Assembly: GCA_902622545.1 (NCBI GenBank) | Contig: CACNQD010000001.1 | Location: 62,001 to 126,000 of the forward strand | Length of the DNA: 64,000 nucleotides | Direction: 5' to 3' | Source of the DNA: an uncultured Pelagibacteraceae bacterium | GTDB lineage: Bacteria; Pseudomonadota; Alphaproteobacteria; Pelagibacterales; Pelagibacteraceae | Shown here: piece after piece, positions 44,378 through 56,520 of the stretch | Layout: each line of letters begins with the position of its first letter | How positions within the stretch are numbered: the first letter of the stretch is position 1 | Made by a program: the position numbers and the translations under genes | The notes under the pieces: model-generated | What the model was told of the DNA's origin: nothing | The model's database searches: none | Seen by the model: only the letters and a program-made list of their open reading frames with translations

Positions 44378-46336
44378 TTAATTGAAGTTTATTGGATCAA
44401 CATCAACTGAAAGTTTTATTTGAGGCGGTAGTTTAAAATTTTTAATAGTATTCAGTATCTGTCTTTGAATATTTATATTTTTACTCGATCTAATAAGTAT
44501 TCTGTTTCTATATTTGCCTCTAATTTTATAAATTGGTGCATTTACAGGACCTAATATATTCCCATCTGTTTTTTTTTTAAGTGATATAACAAGTTCATAT
44601 GCAATCTTTTCTGACATAGAGGCATCTTTACAACTTATTATAATTGAAACAAATCTCTCAAAAGGTGGTAATTTAAATTTTTTCCTCAACTCAAGTTCAT
44701 TTTCTAAAAATATATATGGGTCTGGATTAATAATTTGAGATATCACATTATTTTTTTTATTAATTGTTTGAAAATATACTTTTGATGGCTTGCCTTCTCT
44801 CCCGGCACGCCCTGACAATTGATGATATAGTTGTACAGTTTTTTCCACACTTCTTATGTCGAAACCTCGTGAGGCTAAATCTAAATCAAGTATTACTATG
44901 CAATTTAAATTTGGAAAATGAAATCCTTTTGATATTAATTGGGTTCCTATTAAAATTTTAGTTTCATTATCAATAATTCTTTGTATTTCAATTTGTGAAT
45001 TTTTTTTATTAATTGTATCACTTGAAAAAATTACAGCTTTTTTTCCAGGAAAATTTTTTTTTACTTCCTCTAATATTTTTTCAACACCCAAACCACTATA
45101 AATAAATTCACATTTGTCATTATCAAGTTTACAAATTGTTTCTAAGTTTTTTTTATACCCACAATAGTGACATAAAATCTTATTTATTTTTTTATGATAA
45201 ACGAGATTAATAGAACACTTTGGACAAGTGAAATTTTTTAAACATTTTTTACAAATAACAAAAGGAGAGTATCCTCTTCGATTAACAAAGAATAATACTT
45301 GGTCATTTTGTTTTAAATGATTTTTAACTTTGCCAATAATTTTTTCAGAAAATAAACTATTTTTAATTCTTTTTTCTTTTGTTAAATCAATTAACTCATA
45401 TTCAGGTAGCCTTGCATTTTTATATCTTTTTAGAATTCGATGAGAGAAATACTTTCCTTTTGTTATGTTGTTGTATGTTTCAATTGAAGGAACGGCAGAA
45501 ATTAAATTTACTGGAATGTTTTCATAGGAGGCTCTTGATATAGCCATGTCTCTTGCATTATAAGCCACTCCCTCATCTTGTTTAAAAGATTGGTCGTGTT
45601 CCTCATCAACAATAACTATCCCTAAATTTTTGAAAGGCAAAAAAAGGGATGATCTTGCACCAATTATAGCTTTAATATTTCCATTGCTTAAACCATTCCA
45701 TATGATTTTTTTATTTTTTTGTGTCACACTAGAGTGCCATATAGCTGGTTTAAAACCAAAAAAATCTAAAAATTTTTTTTTGAATTCTCCTGTTAAACCT
45801 ATTTCAGGTAGTAGTATAAGTGCTTGTTTATTTTGTTTAATCTTATTTTTAATAAGATTGAAATAAACTAATGTTTTTCCTGAACCTGTTGTGCCTTGAA
45901 GCACATTAACACAGAATTTATTATTTTTTTTAGATAGATTGGTAAAACACTTGCGTTGTTCGTCATTTAATTTATAAATAGATTTTTTGATTATTGAGTT
46001 GTACTCAGTGAAATTATCACTTGTTTTATTTTCAATAGCTTGATTGCTTAGTAAATGAAGTTTCAAAGCCATTCCTTTTGGAACAATGTTATATTTTGAA
46101 AACCAATTTAAGAAGTCTATTGTTGTTTTTTTTAATGGGTTAACATCTAATTTCCTCAATATTTTTTTTAATTTAAATCTTTTTGATTGATCTTGTTCAA
46201 ACTCGTTCCAGACAATGCCATTAACTTTTTTTTTACCAAAAGGGACTTCAACATAGTCACCTACCTTCAGATTTATGTCAGAAGTGTATGTAAATGGATG
46301 ATCAAATATATTTGGGATAAGAACTGGAAACTTCAT
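44378..46336 (-). CDS. priA: Primosomal replication-restart helicase PriA
   Basis: 652 residues, somewhat shorter than E. coli PriA (732). It has the 3'-DNA-binding N-terminal domain (DYVEVPFGKKKVNGIVW), Walker A GTTGSGKT, the DEEH box (VIVDEEHDQSF), the zinc-finger cysteines (CKKC, CPKC, CHYCG and a later pair) and helicase motifs V-VI (GTQLISKGFHFPNL, LSGRAGREGKPSKV). It reloads the replisome at collapsed forks. It is the last gene of the dmdB-to-priA run, 19 bp after lpd. Confidence 0.95.
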   Translation of the reverse strand: MKFPVLIPNIFDHPFTYTSDINLKVGDYVEVPFGKKKVNGIVWNEFEQDQSKRFKLKKILRKLDVNPLKKTTIDFLNWFSKYNIVPKGMALKLHLLSNQAIENKTSDNFTEYNSIIKKSIYKLNDEQRKCFTNLSKKNNKFCVNVLQGTTGSGKTLVYFNLIKNKIKQNKQALILLPEIGLTGEFKKKFLDFFGFKPAIWHSSVTQKNKKIIWNGLSNGNIKAIIGARSSLFLPFKNLGIVIVDEEHDQSFKQDEGVAYNARDMAISRASYENIPVNLISAVPSIETYNNITKGKYFSHRILKRYKNARLPEYELIDLTKEKRIKNSLFSEKIIGKVKNHLKQNDQVLFFVNRRGYSPFVICKKCLKNFTCPKCSINLVYHKKINKILCHYCGYKKNLETICKLDNDKCEFIYSGLGVEKILEEVKKNFPGKKAVIFSSDTINKKNSQIEIQRIIDNETKILIGTQLISKGFHFPNLNCIVILDLDLASRGFDIRSVEKTVQLYHQLSGRAGREGKPSKVYFQTINKKNNVISQIINPDPYIFLENELELRKKFKLPPFERFVSIIISCKDASMSEKIAYELVISLKKKTDGNILGPVNAPIYKIRGKYRNRILIRSSKNINIQRQILNTIKNFKLPPQIKLSVDVDPINFN

Positions 46337-46355
46337 TTATAATATAAGATATATA

Positions 46356-47756
46356 TTACGAATGAATCTGTCTTTTATCTACTGATAATGCAGCTTCTTT
46401 AATTGCCTCAGAAAATGTAGGATGCGCATGACAAGTCCTTGCAATGTCCTCAGAACTTGCACCAAATTCCATCGCAACTGCCATTTCTGCAATCATTTCA
46501 CCAGCATGAGGACCTATAATATGTACCCCTAACACTTTGTCAGTTGAGTTATCAGCTAAAATTTTTACAAAACCTTCGGGCTCATCAATTGCCTTGGCTC
46601 TAGAGTTTGCCATGAATGGAAACTTTCCTATTTTATAACTTATGTTTTGTTTTTTTAATTGTTCCTCTGTTTTTCCGATAGTTGCTACTTCTGGAGAAGT
46701 ATAAATAACTCCAGGAATTAAATCATAATTTACATGTCCAGATTGGCCTGCAATAATTTCTGCCACTGCAATACCTTCTTCTTCAGCCTTATGCGCTAAC
46801 ATCGGTCCTTGAATTACATCGCCTATAGCAAAAATATTTTTTTTGTCTGTCTTAAAATTTTTATCTACTTTAACTCTACCTTTTTCGTCAGTTTTTAATT
46901 TTATTTTCTCTAAATTTAGGTTGTTTGTGAATGCCTTTCTACCTATTGAAATTAAAGCAACATCACAATCATGAGAGCTTTTTTCTCCCTTACTATTTGA
47001 AGTCTCTATCTCTACATTTTCTCCTTTTTTTGTAATTTTCTCTACTTTCGTACTCATATGAAATTTTATGTTTTGTTTTTTTAAAATTTTCATAAATTCA
47101 TTTGAAATTTCTTTATCCATTCCAGGTGTTATGTGATCTAAAAATTCAATTACATGAACATCAGAGCCTAATCTTGACCAAACAGAACCCATTTCTAGTC
47201 CAATGTATCCACCACCGATTACAATCATTTTTTTAGGAACTTTTTTTAAAGAAAGAGCGCCTGTTGAAGATACAATTCTTTCCTCATCAAAGTTAATATT
47301 TGGCATTTTAGAGGGCTCTGAGCCTGTAGCTATAATTATATTTTCCCCTTCAATTTCTGACTCTTTGCTGTCAGAACCTTTGATTTTTATTTTTTTGTCC
47401 GAAACAAAGCTTCCAAAACCTTTGAAATAAGAAACCTTATTTTTTTTAAATAAAAACTCTACTCCTTTAGTTAATACAGTTACGGCTTTATCTTTATTTT
47501 TCATCATTTTATCAAGATTTAATTTAATATCACTTATCTCGATTCCTACTTTTGAAAAATTTTTTGCTTTTTGAAAATTTTCAGAAAGGTTTAATAAATT
47601 TTTTGAAGGGATGCATCCAATATTTAAACACGTTCCTCCTAAAGTGCCCCTATATTCTACACATGCGGTTTTTTTTCCTAATTGAGCAAGCCTTATTGCG
47701 CAAACATATCCACCTGGGCCACCACCTATAACAATTGCATCAAATTTTTCAGACAT
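46356..47756 (-). CDS. lpd: Dihydrolipoamide dehydrogenase (E3)
   Basis: 466 residues. FAD-binding GGGPGGYVCA at 11-20, the redox disulfide Cys43/Cys48 in GGTCLNIGCIPSK, NAD-binding GGGYIGLEMGS and the catalytic His-Glu pair in HAHPTFSEAI near the C-terminus. It reoxidises the lipoyl groups of the 2-oxoglutarate complex encoded next to it, and may also serve the pyruvate and glycine-cleavage systems. It follows sucB by 4 bp. Confidence 0.96.
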   Translation of the reverse strand: MSEKFDAIVIGGGPGGYVCAIRLAQLGKKTACVEYRGTLGGTCLNIGCIPSKNLLNLSENFQKAKNFSKVGIEISDIKLNLDKMMKNKDKAVTVLTKGVEFLFKKNKVSYFKGFGSFVSDKKIKIKGSDSKESEIEGENIIIATGSEPSKMPNINFDEERIVSSTGALSLKKVPKKMIVIGGGYIGLEMGSVWSRLGSDVHVIEFLDHITPGMDKEISNEFMKILKKQNIKFHMSTKVEKITKKGENVEIETSNSKGEKSSHDCDVALISIGRKAFTNNLNLEKIKLKTDEKGRVKVDKNFKTDKKNIFAIGDVIQGPMLAHKAEEEGIAVAEIIAGQSGHVNYDLIPGVIYTSPEVATIGKTEEQLKKQNISYKIGKFPFMANSRAKAIDEPEGFVKILADNSTDKVLGVHIIGPHAGEMIAEMAVAMEFGASSEDIARTCHAHPTFSEAIKEAALSVDKRQIHS

Positions 47757-47760
47757 AGCT

Positions 47761-49095
47761 TTATAAATTCAAAAATAATCTTCTTGGTTCCTCCAAATTT
47801 TCTTTAACAGTTTTTAAAAATGAAACTGCCTCTTTTCCATCAATTATACGATGATCATAAGATAATGCTAAATACATAATTGGTCTAATTTTAATTTCAT
47901 TATTAATTACATATGGTCTACTAACAATATTATGCATACCCAAAACACCTGATTGTGGTAAATTTAAAATTGGAGTAGATAACATAGAACCATATACGCC
48001 CCCGTTACTAATTGTAAATGTTCCACCTTGTAGGTCTTCAATTGTAATTTTTCCATCTCTAGCCTTATCAGATAGAGTTTTTATATTCATCTCTATGTCT
48101 GCAAATGACATTTCATCTGCATTCTTTAAAACTGGCACCACCAATCCTTTATCTGTTCCAACCGCAAAGCTGATATTGTAATAATTTTTGTAAATTATGT
48201 TCTCGCTTTCTACTTCTGCATTGATTGCTGGATATAACTTAAGCCCAACTACGCAAGCTTTAACAAAAAACGACATGATCCCCAGTTTAATTTTGAATTT
48301 TTGCTGAAAATCCACCTGATTTTCTTTTCGCATGTTCATGATATTTGTCATATCTACTTCGTTAAAAGTAGTAAGCATCGCTGCATTTTCTTGGGATTGT
48401 TTTAATCTTTTTGCAATTGTCATTCTTAGCCTAGACATTTTAATTTTTTCTTCCTCTCCAAATTTTAATTTTCTTTCTGATGGAGCAGGTTTAACACCCA
48501 TTAAACTTAGTAAATCTCCTTTAAGAATCATCCCGTCTTTACCTGATCCCTTAATTTCTTCTATATTTATGTTATTCTCATTTACTATTTTTCTAACTGC
48601 AGGTGACATAACTTTTTCTTTCCCTGATTTAACTTTTTCATCGCTTTTTACTTCTTCAGTTAAAACAAGTGCCTCTTCTTCAGGTTCTTGATTTGTCCCT
48701 TGTTTAGGTTGAATTTTTAAATTTTCTTCTTCGTTATTATTGTCAAAGAGTTTGGTGTCTCTTTCTTCATCCAATTTAATTATGTTATCATTAATATTTT
48801 CTGGTGGTTTGGTCGTAGCTTTTATTTTTTCAATTTTATCGTTTTTAGACGCTGATTGACCTCCCATTATAGACCCTAACGTTGCTCCAACTTCAACAGT
48901 AGATCCTGCTTCAAAATTTATTTCTCCCAAGATCCCTCCAGATGGTGAGGGTACTTCTAAATTTACTTTGTCAGTTTCTAGCTCAACAATGGGTTCATCT
49001 ACTTCAACGCTATCGCCTTTGCTTTTAAGCCATTTTGCAACTGTAGCTTCGGTTATGCTCTCTCCAAGGACAGGAACAACTATTTTTTCTGACAT
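47761..49095 (-). CDS. sucB: 2-oxoglutarate dehydrogenase E2, dihydrolipoyl succinyltransferase
   Basis: 444 residues: lipoyl domain with Lys43 in [13 protein letters not shown], a long acidic and lysine-rich linker (about 85-165), a peripheral-subunit-binding domain ([21 protein letters not shown] region) and the catalytic domain with the active-site histidine in [13 protein letters not shown]. It forms succinyl-CoA. It lies directly after sucA with no gap and before lpd, the standard alphaproteobacterial order. Confidence 0.96.
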   Translation of the reverse strand: MSEKIVVPVLGESITEATVAKWLKSKGDSVEVDEPIVELETDKVNLEVPSPSGGILGEINFEAGSTVEVGATLGSIMGGQSASKNDKIEKIKATTKPPENINDNIIKLDEERDTKLFDNNNEEENLKIQPKQGTNQEPEEEALVLTEEVKSDEKVKSGKEKVMSPAVRKIVNENNINIEEIKGSGKDGMILKGDLLSLMGVKPAPSERKLKFGEEEKIKMSRLRMTIAKRLKQSQENAAMLTTFNEVDMTNIMNMRKENQVDFQQKFKIKLGIMSFFVKACVVGLKLYPAINAEVESENIIYKNYYNISFAVGTDKGLVVPVLKNADEMSFADIEMNIKTLSDKARDGKITIEDLQGGTFTISNGGVYGSMLSTPILNLPQSGVLGMHNIVSRPYVINNEIKIRPIMYLALSYDHRIIDGKEAVSFLKTVKENLEEPRRLFLNL

Positions 49096-51963
49096 CTATT
49101 TAAATACTTTATCTAAAATTTCTTTTTGTTGTTTAGCATGTCTATTAGCATATCCAGTAGCAGGCGATGCCGCAGCTTTTCTGCCAATATAATCTAATTT
49201 CTTTTTAACTCCTAAATTATCCAAAGTCCATTGAATATAATCTCTTACAGATGACCATGCGCCCATATTTTTAGGCTCCTCCTGGCACCAAAAAAACTGA
49301 GAATTTGAGACATATGGTTTAATGGCTTTAGTTAAAGATTTTACTGGGAATGGATATAATTCTTCAATTCTAACAAAAATTACATCGTCAACCTTATTTT
49401 TTTCTCTTGCTTCGAGTAGATCAAAATAAATTTTACCTGAGCAAATTATGACTTTTCTGACTTTTTTAGCTTTTTTAATTTTTACAAATTTAGAATTTTT
49501 GATTAAAGCATGGTCTTCTAATACTCTATGAAAAGAATTAGATTTATTAAAATCATCTAAATTTGACACACAATATTTATGTCTCAGCAAAGACTTAGGT
49601 GTCATAATAACTAATGGTTTTCTAAATTCCCTGTGAATTTGTCTTCTTAAAGCATGAAAATAGTTAGCGGGTGTTGTGCAATTCATAACCTGAATATTTT
49701 CTTGGGCACATAATTGTAAAAAACGCTCCAATCTTGCAGATGAATGTTCTGGTCCTTGTCCTTCATATCCATGGGGCAAAAGCATTACGAGTCCTGAGGC
49801 CCTTGACCACTTTCTCTCTCCTGATGCTATAAATTGATCTATAACTACTTGTGCTCCATTTGCAAAATCTCCAAATTGTGCTTCCCATATAGTTAATGTT
49901 TCTGGTTCAACCAAACTATAACCATATTCAAAACCTAGGACTGCCAATTCGGACAACAGACTGTCGACTATTTCATATTTTTTTTGATTATTTGAAATGT
50001 TATTTAACGGGATATATCTTGAATTATCATTTTGGTTCCTAATTACTGAATGTCTTTGACTAAATGTACCTCTGCCTGAGTCCTGTCCTACTAACCTTAC
50101 TGGAAAACCTTCTTCTAACAAAGTACCAAAAGCCAAGCTTTCTGCTGTAGACCAATCAATATTTTTTCCTTCAGCTACTGTTTTTGCTCTTTGAGAAAAA
50201 ACTCTTTCGATTGTTTTATGAGCAAATATTTTTGAAGGTATTGAGTTTATTTTTTCTGATATTTTCTTAATTTTGTCATTGTTTACTCCCGTTTCTCCTT
50301 TTTTATCTTTACCTTTAGTTGGTTGATATCTTGACCATGTTCCTTCAAACCAATTTAATTTTGGTTTATAATCTTTTGCAGTTTTAAACTGATTTTCCAA
50401 AAGTTGTTTAAAATCTGTATTCATTTTATTAAACTCATTTTCAGATAAAGTTCCCTCCTGAACCAGTTTTTTACCATAAATATTTAGTGTAGTTGGGTGA
50501 GCCCTAATTTTTTTATACATTAATGGCTGAGTGAATGAAGGTTCATCCCCTTCATTATGGCCAAACCGTCTATAACAAATCATATCTATAACGACATCTT
50601 TATTAAATTTTTGCCTAAATTCTATTGCGATTTTTGCACAATGAACAACAGACTCTGGATCGTCTCCATTGCAGTGTAAAATCGGTGACTCCACAACTTT
50701 TCCTAAATCAGAAGGATATGGACTTGATCTTGCAAACCTTGGGCTGGTTGTAAATCCAATCTGGTTGTTTACGATTATGTGAATGGTTCCTCCGGTATTA
50801 TGTCCTTTAAGACCTGACATAGCAAAACATTCTGCTACTACACCTTGTCCAGCAAACGCAGCATCTCCATGAATTAGAACTGGTATTACTTTTTTTCTTT
50901 CTTCGTCCTTATGAAAAAATTGTTTTGCTCTAGTTTGACCGAGGACTATGGGATTGACTGCCTCTAAATGTGATGGGTTATCAGTCAAACTCACGTGAAC
51001 AGAATTTCCATCAAATTCTCTATCTGAAGATGCTCCTAAATGATATTTTACATCACCTGTAGAGTCATCATATGTAGCCGAAAATTCACCTGCAAATTCA
51101 TTAAAAATTCTTTTATAAGACTTTTGTAAAACATTTGCTAAAACATTTAATCTCCCTCTATGAGGCATTCCAATTTTAATTTCTTTTGCACCTAATTGAC
51201 CTCCTCGTTTAATTATTTGTTCTAAAGATGGTATTAGGGACTCGCCACCATCTAGACCAAATCTTTTAGTTCCAACATATTTTTTTGCCAAAAATTTTTC
51301 AAATCCTTCTGCTTGGATTATTTTATTCATAATTGCTATTTTTCCATTTCTAGTAAAATTTAATTGATTTTCTTTTTTTTCCATCCTTTCTCTGAACCAG
51401 ACTTTTTCAGCTGGATCTGTTATATGCATAAATTCTGCACCAATTGTTGAGCAATAGATTTTTTTTAAATTACTTGTTATTTCTTTAATTGTTGCATGTC
51501 CTATATCCATATAGTTATCTAAGAAAATTTTCCTATTAAGATCATCTGCAGTAAAACCATGATCTTTTGGATGTAAATCATGTAAGTACTCTCTTTTCAT
51601 TAAACCCAAAGGATCTAAATTTGCAATCAAATGACCTCTTGTTCTGTAAGCTCTTATTAGCGTTATAGCTCTTATAGAATCTGAAACTTTTCTGTCTGCA
51701 TTAACATTTTCTGTAGGGACATTATTTTTATAGTTTAAATTATTTCTATTAATTTTTATTTTTTTAGGACTCCAATTTGGTCCTTGAATTTCTTTGGAAA
51801 TGACTTCTAGATCTTCATTAAGACTTTCAAAATAGCTCCTCCAACTTTCAGGTAAATTTGGATCTCCCTCTATAAATTTTACATACATTTCCTCAATAAA
51901 TCCGCTGTTGGATTTATTTAAAAAAGTTGCATTTTTATTTTCTAAGTTATTTGAGGAACTCAT
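49096..51963 (-). CDS. sucA: 2-oxoglutarate dehydrogenase E1
   Basis: 955 residues, typical length. It starts with the E2-binding N-terminus (SNSGFIEEMYVKFIEGDPNLPESW), then the thiamine-diphosphate part with GMPHRGRLNVLANVL, HGDAAFAGQGVVAE and CYRRFGHNEGDEPSFTQP, and the transketolase-like C-terminal half. It decarboxylates 2-oxoglutarate in the TCA cycle. It begins 35 bp after sucD and is followed without gap by sucB. Confidence 0.97.
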   Translation of the reverse strand: MSSSNNLENKNATFLNKSNSGFIEEMYVKFIEGDPNLPESWRSYFESLNEDLEVISKEIQGPNWSPKKIKINRNNLNYKNNVPTENVNADRKVSDSIRAITLIRAYRTRGHLIANLDPLGLMKREYLHDLHPKDHGFTADDLNRKIFLDNYMDIGHATIKEITSNLKKIYCSTIGAEFMHITDPAEKVWFRERMEKKENQLNFTRNGKIAIMNKIIQAEGFEKFLAKKYVGTKRFGLDGGESLIPSLEQIIKRGGQLGAKEIKIGMPHRGRLNVLANVLQKSYKRIFNEFAGEFSATYDDSTGDVKYHLGASSDREFDGNSVHVSLTDNPSHLEAVNPIVLGQTRAKQFFHKDEERKKVIPVLIHGDAAFAGQGVVAECFAMSGLKGHNTGGTIHIIVNNQIGFTTSPRFARSSPYPSDLGKVVESPILHCNGDDPESVVHCAKIAIEFRQKFNKDVVIDMICYRRFGHNEGDEPSFTQPLMYKKIRAHPTTLNIYGKKLVQEGTLSENEFNKMNTDFKQLLENQFKTAKDYKPKLNWFEGTWSRYQPTKGKDKKGETGVNNDKIKKISEKINSIPSKIFAHKTIERVFSQRAKTVAEGKNIDWSTAESLAFGTLLEEGFPVRLVGQDSGRGTFSQRHSVIRNQNDNSRYIPLNNISNNQKKYEIVDSLLSELAVLGFEYGYSLVEPETLTIWEAQFGDFANGAQVVIDQFIASGERKWSRASGLVMLLPHGYEGQGPEHSSARLERFLQLCAQENIQVMNCTTPANYFHALRRQIHREFRKPLVIMTPKSLLRHKYCVSNLDDFNKSNSFHRVLEDHALIKNSKFVKIKKAKKVRKVIICSGKIYFDLLEAREKNKVDDVIFVRIEELYPFPVKSLTKAIKPYVSNSQFFWCQEEPKNMGAWSSVRDYIQWTLDNLGVKKKLDYIGRKAAASPATGYANRHAKQQKEILDKVFK

Positions 51964-51998
51964 TTATATTTACTATTTATAATACAAAGTTCCTTTAT

Positions 51999-52874
51999 TT
52001 AAAGAGACAATTTATCTACAAGTGTTTTGCCCAACTCGGCAGGAGAATTAGCTATAGTAATGCCTGCTTTTTCCATAGTTTCTATTTTGTCTTTTGCGCT
52101 ACCTTTGCCTCCAGAAATTATTGCTCCAGCATGCCCCATTCTTCTACCGGGTGGTGCTGTAACTCCTGCAATAAATCCAACCATAGGCTTTTTAATAGAA
52201 TGACTTTTTATAAATTCTGCAGCTTCTTCCTCTGCAGAACCACCGATTTCCCCGATCATTAGTATAGATTTTGTATCATCGTCTTTTAAAAAAAGATCAA
52301 GACAATCAATAAAATTTGTTCCATTAATTGGATCGCCTCCAATACCTATACAAGTCGATTGACCCAGTCCATTTTCAGTAGTTTGAGCAACTGCTTCGTA
52401 AGTTAATGTACCTGATCTTGAGACTATTCCAACTGTTCCTTTTTTATGAATATTTCCTGGCATTATTCCAATTTTACATTCATCAGGTGTAATAATACCT
52501 GGGCAGTTAGGTCCAATTAATCTTGATTTAGATTTTGATAATTTTTGTTTAACTTTTAACATGTCTAATATTGGTATCCCTTCAGTGATACAAACGATCA
52601 ATTCTATAGATGCATCTAATGCTTCAATTATTGCAGCAGCAGCAAACTTTGCTGGGACATAAATCATTGAAGCATTCGCACCAGTTTTATCTTTAGCTTC
52701 TTTAACAGTATTAAAGACTGGTCTACCCAAATGTTCTTGGCCTCCTTTTTTGGGAGTTACACCACCTACAAGATTTGTTCCATACTTAATAGCTTGTTCA
52801 GAGTGAAATGTGCCGTGTGATCCTGTAAATCCTTGGCAAATTACTTTAGTTTCTTTATTTACTAAAATAGACAT
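51999..52874 (-). CDS. sucD: Succinyl-CoA synthetase subunit alpha
   Basis: 291 residues. CoA-binding N-terminal fold ([19 protein letters not shown]) and the phosphohistidine in [18 protein letters not shown]. With SucC it converts succinyl-CoA to succinate with formation of a nucleoside triphosphate. The start codon shares one base with the end of sucC, and the 35-bp gap after it is the largest inside the TCA run. Confidence 0.97.
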   Translation of the reverse strand: MSILVNKETKVICQGFTGSHGTFHSEQAIKYGTNLVGGVTPKKGGQEHLGRPVFNTVKEAKDKTGANASMIYVPAKFAAAAIIEALDASIELIVCITEGIPILDMLKVKQKLSKSKSRLIGPNCPGIITPDECKIGIMPGNIHKKGTVGIVSRSGTLTYEAVAQTTENGLGQSTCIGIGGDPINGTNFIDCLDLFLKDDDTKSILMIGEIGGSAEEEAAEFIKSHSIKKPMVGFIAGVTAPPGRRMGHAGAIISGGKGSAKDKIETMEKAGITIANSPAELGKTLVDKLSL

Positions 52875-54033
52875 TATTTTATTGCTTTTACAATTTTGCT
52901 AGCAGCATCTGACAAATCTGATGCAGAAATTATTTTTAACTCTGAGTTATCTAAAATTAGTTTACCTTCTTTATAGTTTGTTCCAGCTAATCTAACTACA
53001 AGTGGTACATTGATATTAATTTCTTTTGCTGCTTCAACAACTCCTTGAGCAAGAATATCGCATCTCATAATGCCTCCAAAAATATTTATCAATATTCCTT
53101 TAACATTTGGATCTGAAAGTATAATTTTAAAAGCTGCAGAAACTTTTTCTTTTGAGGCTCCACCACCCACATCTAAAAAATTTGCTGGCTCTTGCCCAAA
53201 CAATTTAATTATATCCATGGTTGCCATTGCTAATCCTGCTCCATTTACCATACAGCCAATTGATCCATCTAGTTTTATATAGGCTAAATCATGTTTGCTT
53301 GCTTCAATTTCTGATGGATCTTCCTCATTTAAATCCCTTAGGCTTTGAATCTCTGGTTGTCTAAAAATTGAATTATCATCAAAATTCATTTTGGCATCTA
53401 AACAGATTAGATTATCATCTTCAGTTAATATTAAAGGATTTATTTCAACTAAGTTTGCATCAGTAGATATAAACATTTTATAAATTGATTTAATTAGATT
53501 TATTCCTTGTAACATTGTATTGTTTTTTAGATTAAAAATTTTGATAATTTTTTTGCAACTTTCATCATCAATATCCCCAAGATAATCTACTTTGGTCGTA
53601 ATTATTTTTTCAGGACTCTTTTTAGCTACTTCTTCAATGTCCATTCCTCCTTGATCACTAGAAATAAATGCAATTTTTGAACTTGCTCTATCAATAAGAC
53701 AAGACAAATAAAATTCTTTCTTAATTTTCGACGACTCTTCAATATAAAGTCTTTTTACTTCTTTGCCATTTGGACCAGTCTGGTGAGTAATAAGAGTTTT
53801 ACCCAACATCTCTTTTGCAGCTTCAGTTAATTCCTCAATATTGTTCAATATTTTGACTCCTCCAGCTTTACCTCTACCTCCAGCGTGTATCTGTGCTTTT
53901 AAAACATATTTTTCAGTCTTAATCTTTTTTGCTTTTTCAATTAACTCATTTACTGTGAAAGCAAAATCACCTTTTGGAACACTTGCACCATATTTTTTTA
54001 AAATTTGTTTTGCTTGATGTTCGTGAATATTCA

Positions 54034-54034
<1 letters not shown>
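52874..54034 (-). CDS. sucC: Succinyl-CoA synthetase subunit beta
   Basis: 386 residues with the ATP-grasp domain ([38 protein letters not shown]) and the CoA-ligase C-terminal part ([40 protein letters not shown]). It provides nucleotide binding. Both ends share a single base with mdh and sucD, which implies tight translational coupling. Confidence 0.97.
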
Positions 54035-55002
<968 letters not shown>

Positions 55003-56496
55003 CTATTTCATTGTTGGCATTATAAACTCTGGGTTTGATCTAACACCTGAAGGCCACCTAGATGTAATTGTTTTTAATTTAGTATAAAATCTTACACCCT
55101 CAGGTCCATGCATGTGTTGATCTCCAAAAAGTGATCTTTTCCATCCACCAAAACTGTGGAATGCAACTGGTACAGGTATAGGTATATTTATACCAACCAT
55201 GCCAACTTTAATTTTGCTTGCAAAAGTTCTTCCAACATCACCATCACGTGTGTAAATACTTGTTCCATTACCAAACTCATGTTCGTTAATTAAATTAATT
55301 GCCTCGTTAAAATCTTTAGCTCTTACAACTGATAAAACTGGACCGAAGATCTCTTCTTTGTAAATTCTCATATCTTTACTCACATGATCAAATAAACATC
55401 CCCCAATAAAAAATCCTTTTTCATAACCTTGTAACTTTATATTTCTGCCATCTACAACTAACTTAGCGCCCTCTTTCACACCTAAATCTACATATCCTTT
55501 CACTTTTTCAAGATGTTCTTTTGTAACTAAAGGGCCCATCTCTGAACTTTTATCCATTCCAGGACCAACTTTTAAAGACTCAACTTTTTTTGATAGTTTT
55601 CCTACTAATTCATCACCAATTTTTCCAACAGCTACTGCTACTGATTGGGCCATGCATCTTTCTCCTGCAGATCCGTATGCTGCTCCCATTAATCCATTAA
55701 CAGCTTGATCTAAATCACAGTCAGGCATAACAACACAATGATTTTTTGCACCTCCTAAAGCTTGTACCCTTTTCTCATTTTTTGCAGCATTTTCGTAAAT
55801 ATATTTTGCTATTGGAGTCGATCCAACAAAACTTACTGCTTGAATTTTTTTATTTGTTAAAATTGCATCAACTACTTCTTTATCACCATTGACAACATTA
55901 AGAACTCCATCAGGTAAACCAGATTCTGAAAAAAGCTCTGCTAACTTTATTGAGCATGAAGGATCTTTCTCTGATGGTTTTAAAATAAATGTATTTCCAC
56001 ATGCGATAGCCATTGGAAACATCCACATTGGTACCATAGCTGGAAAATTAAATGGGGTTATACCTGCACAAACACCAAGTGGCTGTCTAATTGACCAACT
56101 GTCAATCTCAGTGCCAACATTTTCTGTAAATTCACCTTTTAACATTTGAGGTATGCCACAGGCAAATTCAACTATCTCTAAACCTCTTGTCAGTGAGCCT
56201 TTTGCGTCCTCATAAACCTTACCGTGTTCAGAAACAATTAATTTTGTTAGCTCATCTGAATTTTTTTCTATCAATTCTTTAAATTTAAACATGACTCTTG
56301 CCCTTTGTATTGGTGGTTTTAGAGACCATGTTTCAAAAGCTTTTGATGCTATATCAACAGCTTGGTCTAAGTCATTTTTTGTTCCAAGTGAGACTTCGCT
56401 TTCTTGTGATCCTGTTGCGGGATTAAAAACTTTTCCACTTCTTTTGGATGAACCAGAAAAAATTTTACCATTTACGTAATGTTGTATTAAATTCAT
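55003..56496 (-). CDS. mmsA: Methylmalonate-semialdehyde (malonate-semialdehyde) dehydrogenase, CoA-acylating
   Basis: 497 residues from the ATG at 56496; a TTG two codons earlier is possible. Aldehyde-dehydrogenase superfamily with catalytic Cys in GSAGERCMAQS and the MmsA-type sequences GVCAGITPFNFPAMVPMWMFP and FTGWKRSLFGD-like (here FGGWKRSLFGDQHMHG). It converts methylmalonate semialdehyde to propionyl-CoA, or malonate semialdehyde to acetyl-CoA, using CoA and NAD. It is inserted between sdhB and mdh, possibly serving valine, beta-alanine or acrylate/3-hydroxypropionate breakdown. Confidence 0.9.
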   Translation of the reverse strand: MNLIQHYVNGKIFSGSSKRSGKVFNPATGSQESEVSLGTKNDLDQAVDIASKAFETWSLKPPIQRARVMFKFKELIEKNSDELTKLIVSEHGKVYEDAKGSLTRGLEIVEFACGIPQMLKGEFTENVGTEIDSWSIRQPLGVCAGITPFNFPAMVPMWMFPMAIACGNTFILKPSEKDPSCSIKLAELFSESGLPDGVLNVVNGDKEVVDAILTNKKIQAVSFVGSTPIAKYIYENAAKNEKRVQALGGAKNHCVVMPDCDLDQAVNGLMGAAYGSAGERCMAQSVAVAVGKIGDELVGKLSKKVESLKVGPGMDKSSEMGPLVTKEHLEKVKGYVDLGVKEGAKLVVDGRNIKLQGYEKGFFIGGCLFDHVSKDMRIYKEEIFGPVLSVVRAKDFNEAINLINEHEFGNGTSIYTRDGDVGRTFASKIKVGMVGINIPIPVPVAFHSFGGWKRSLFGDQHMHGPEGVRFYTKLKTITSRWPSGVRSNPEFIMPTMK

Positions 56497-56520
56497 TGGC
56501 AAAATTATTTAATTAACTAA

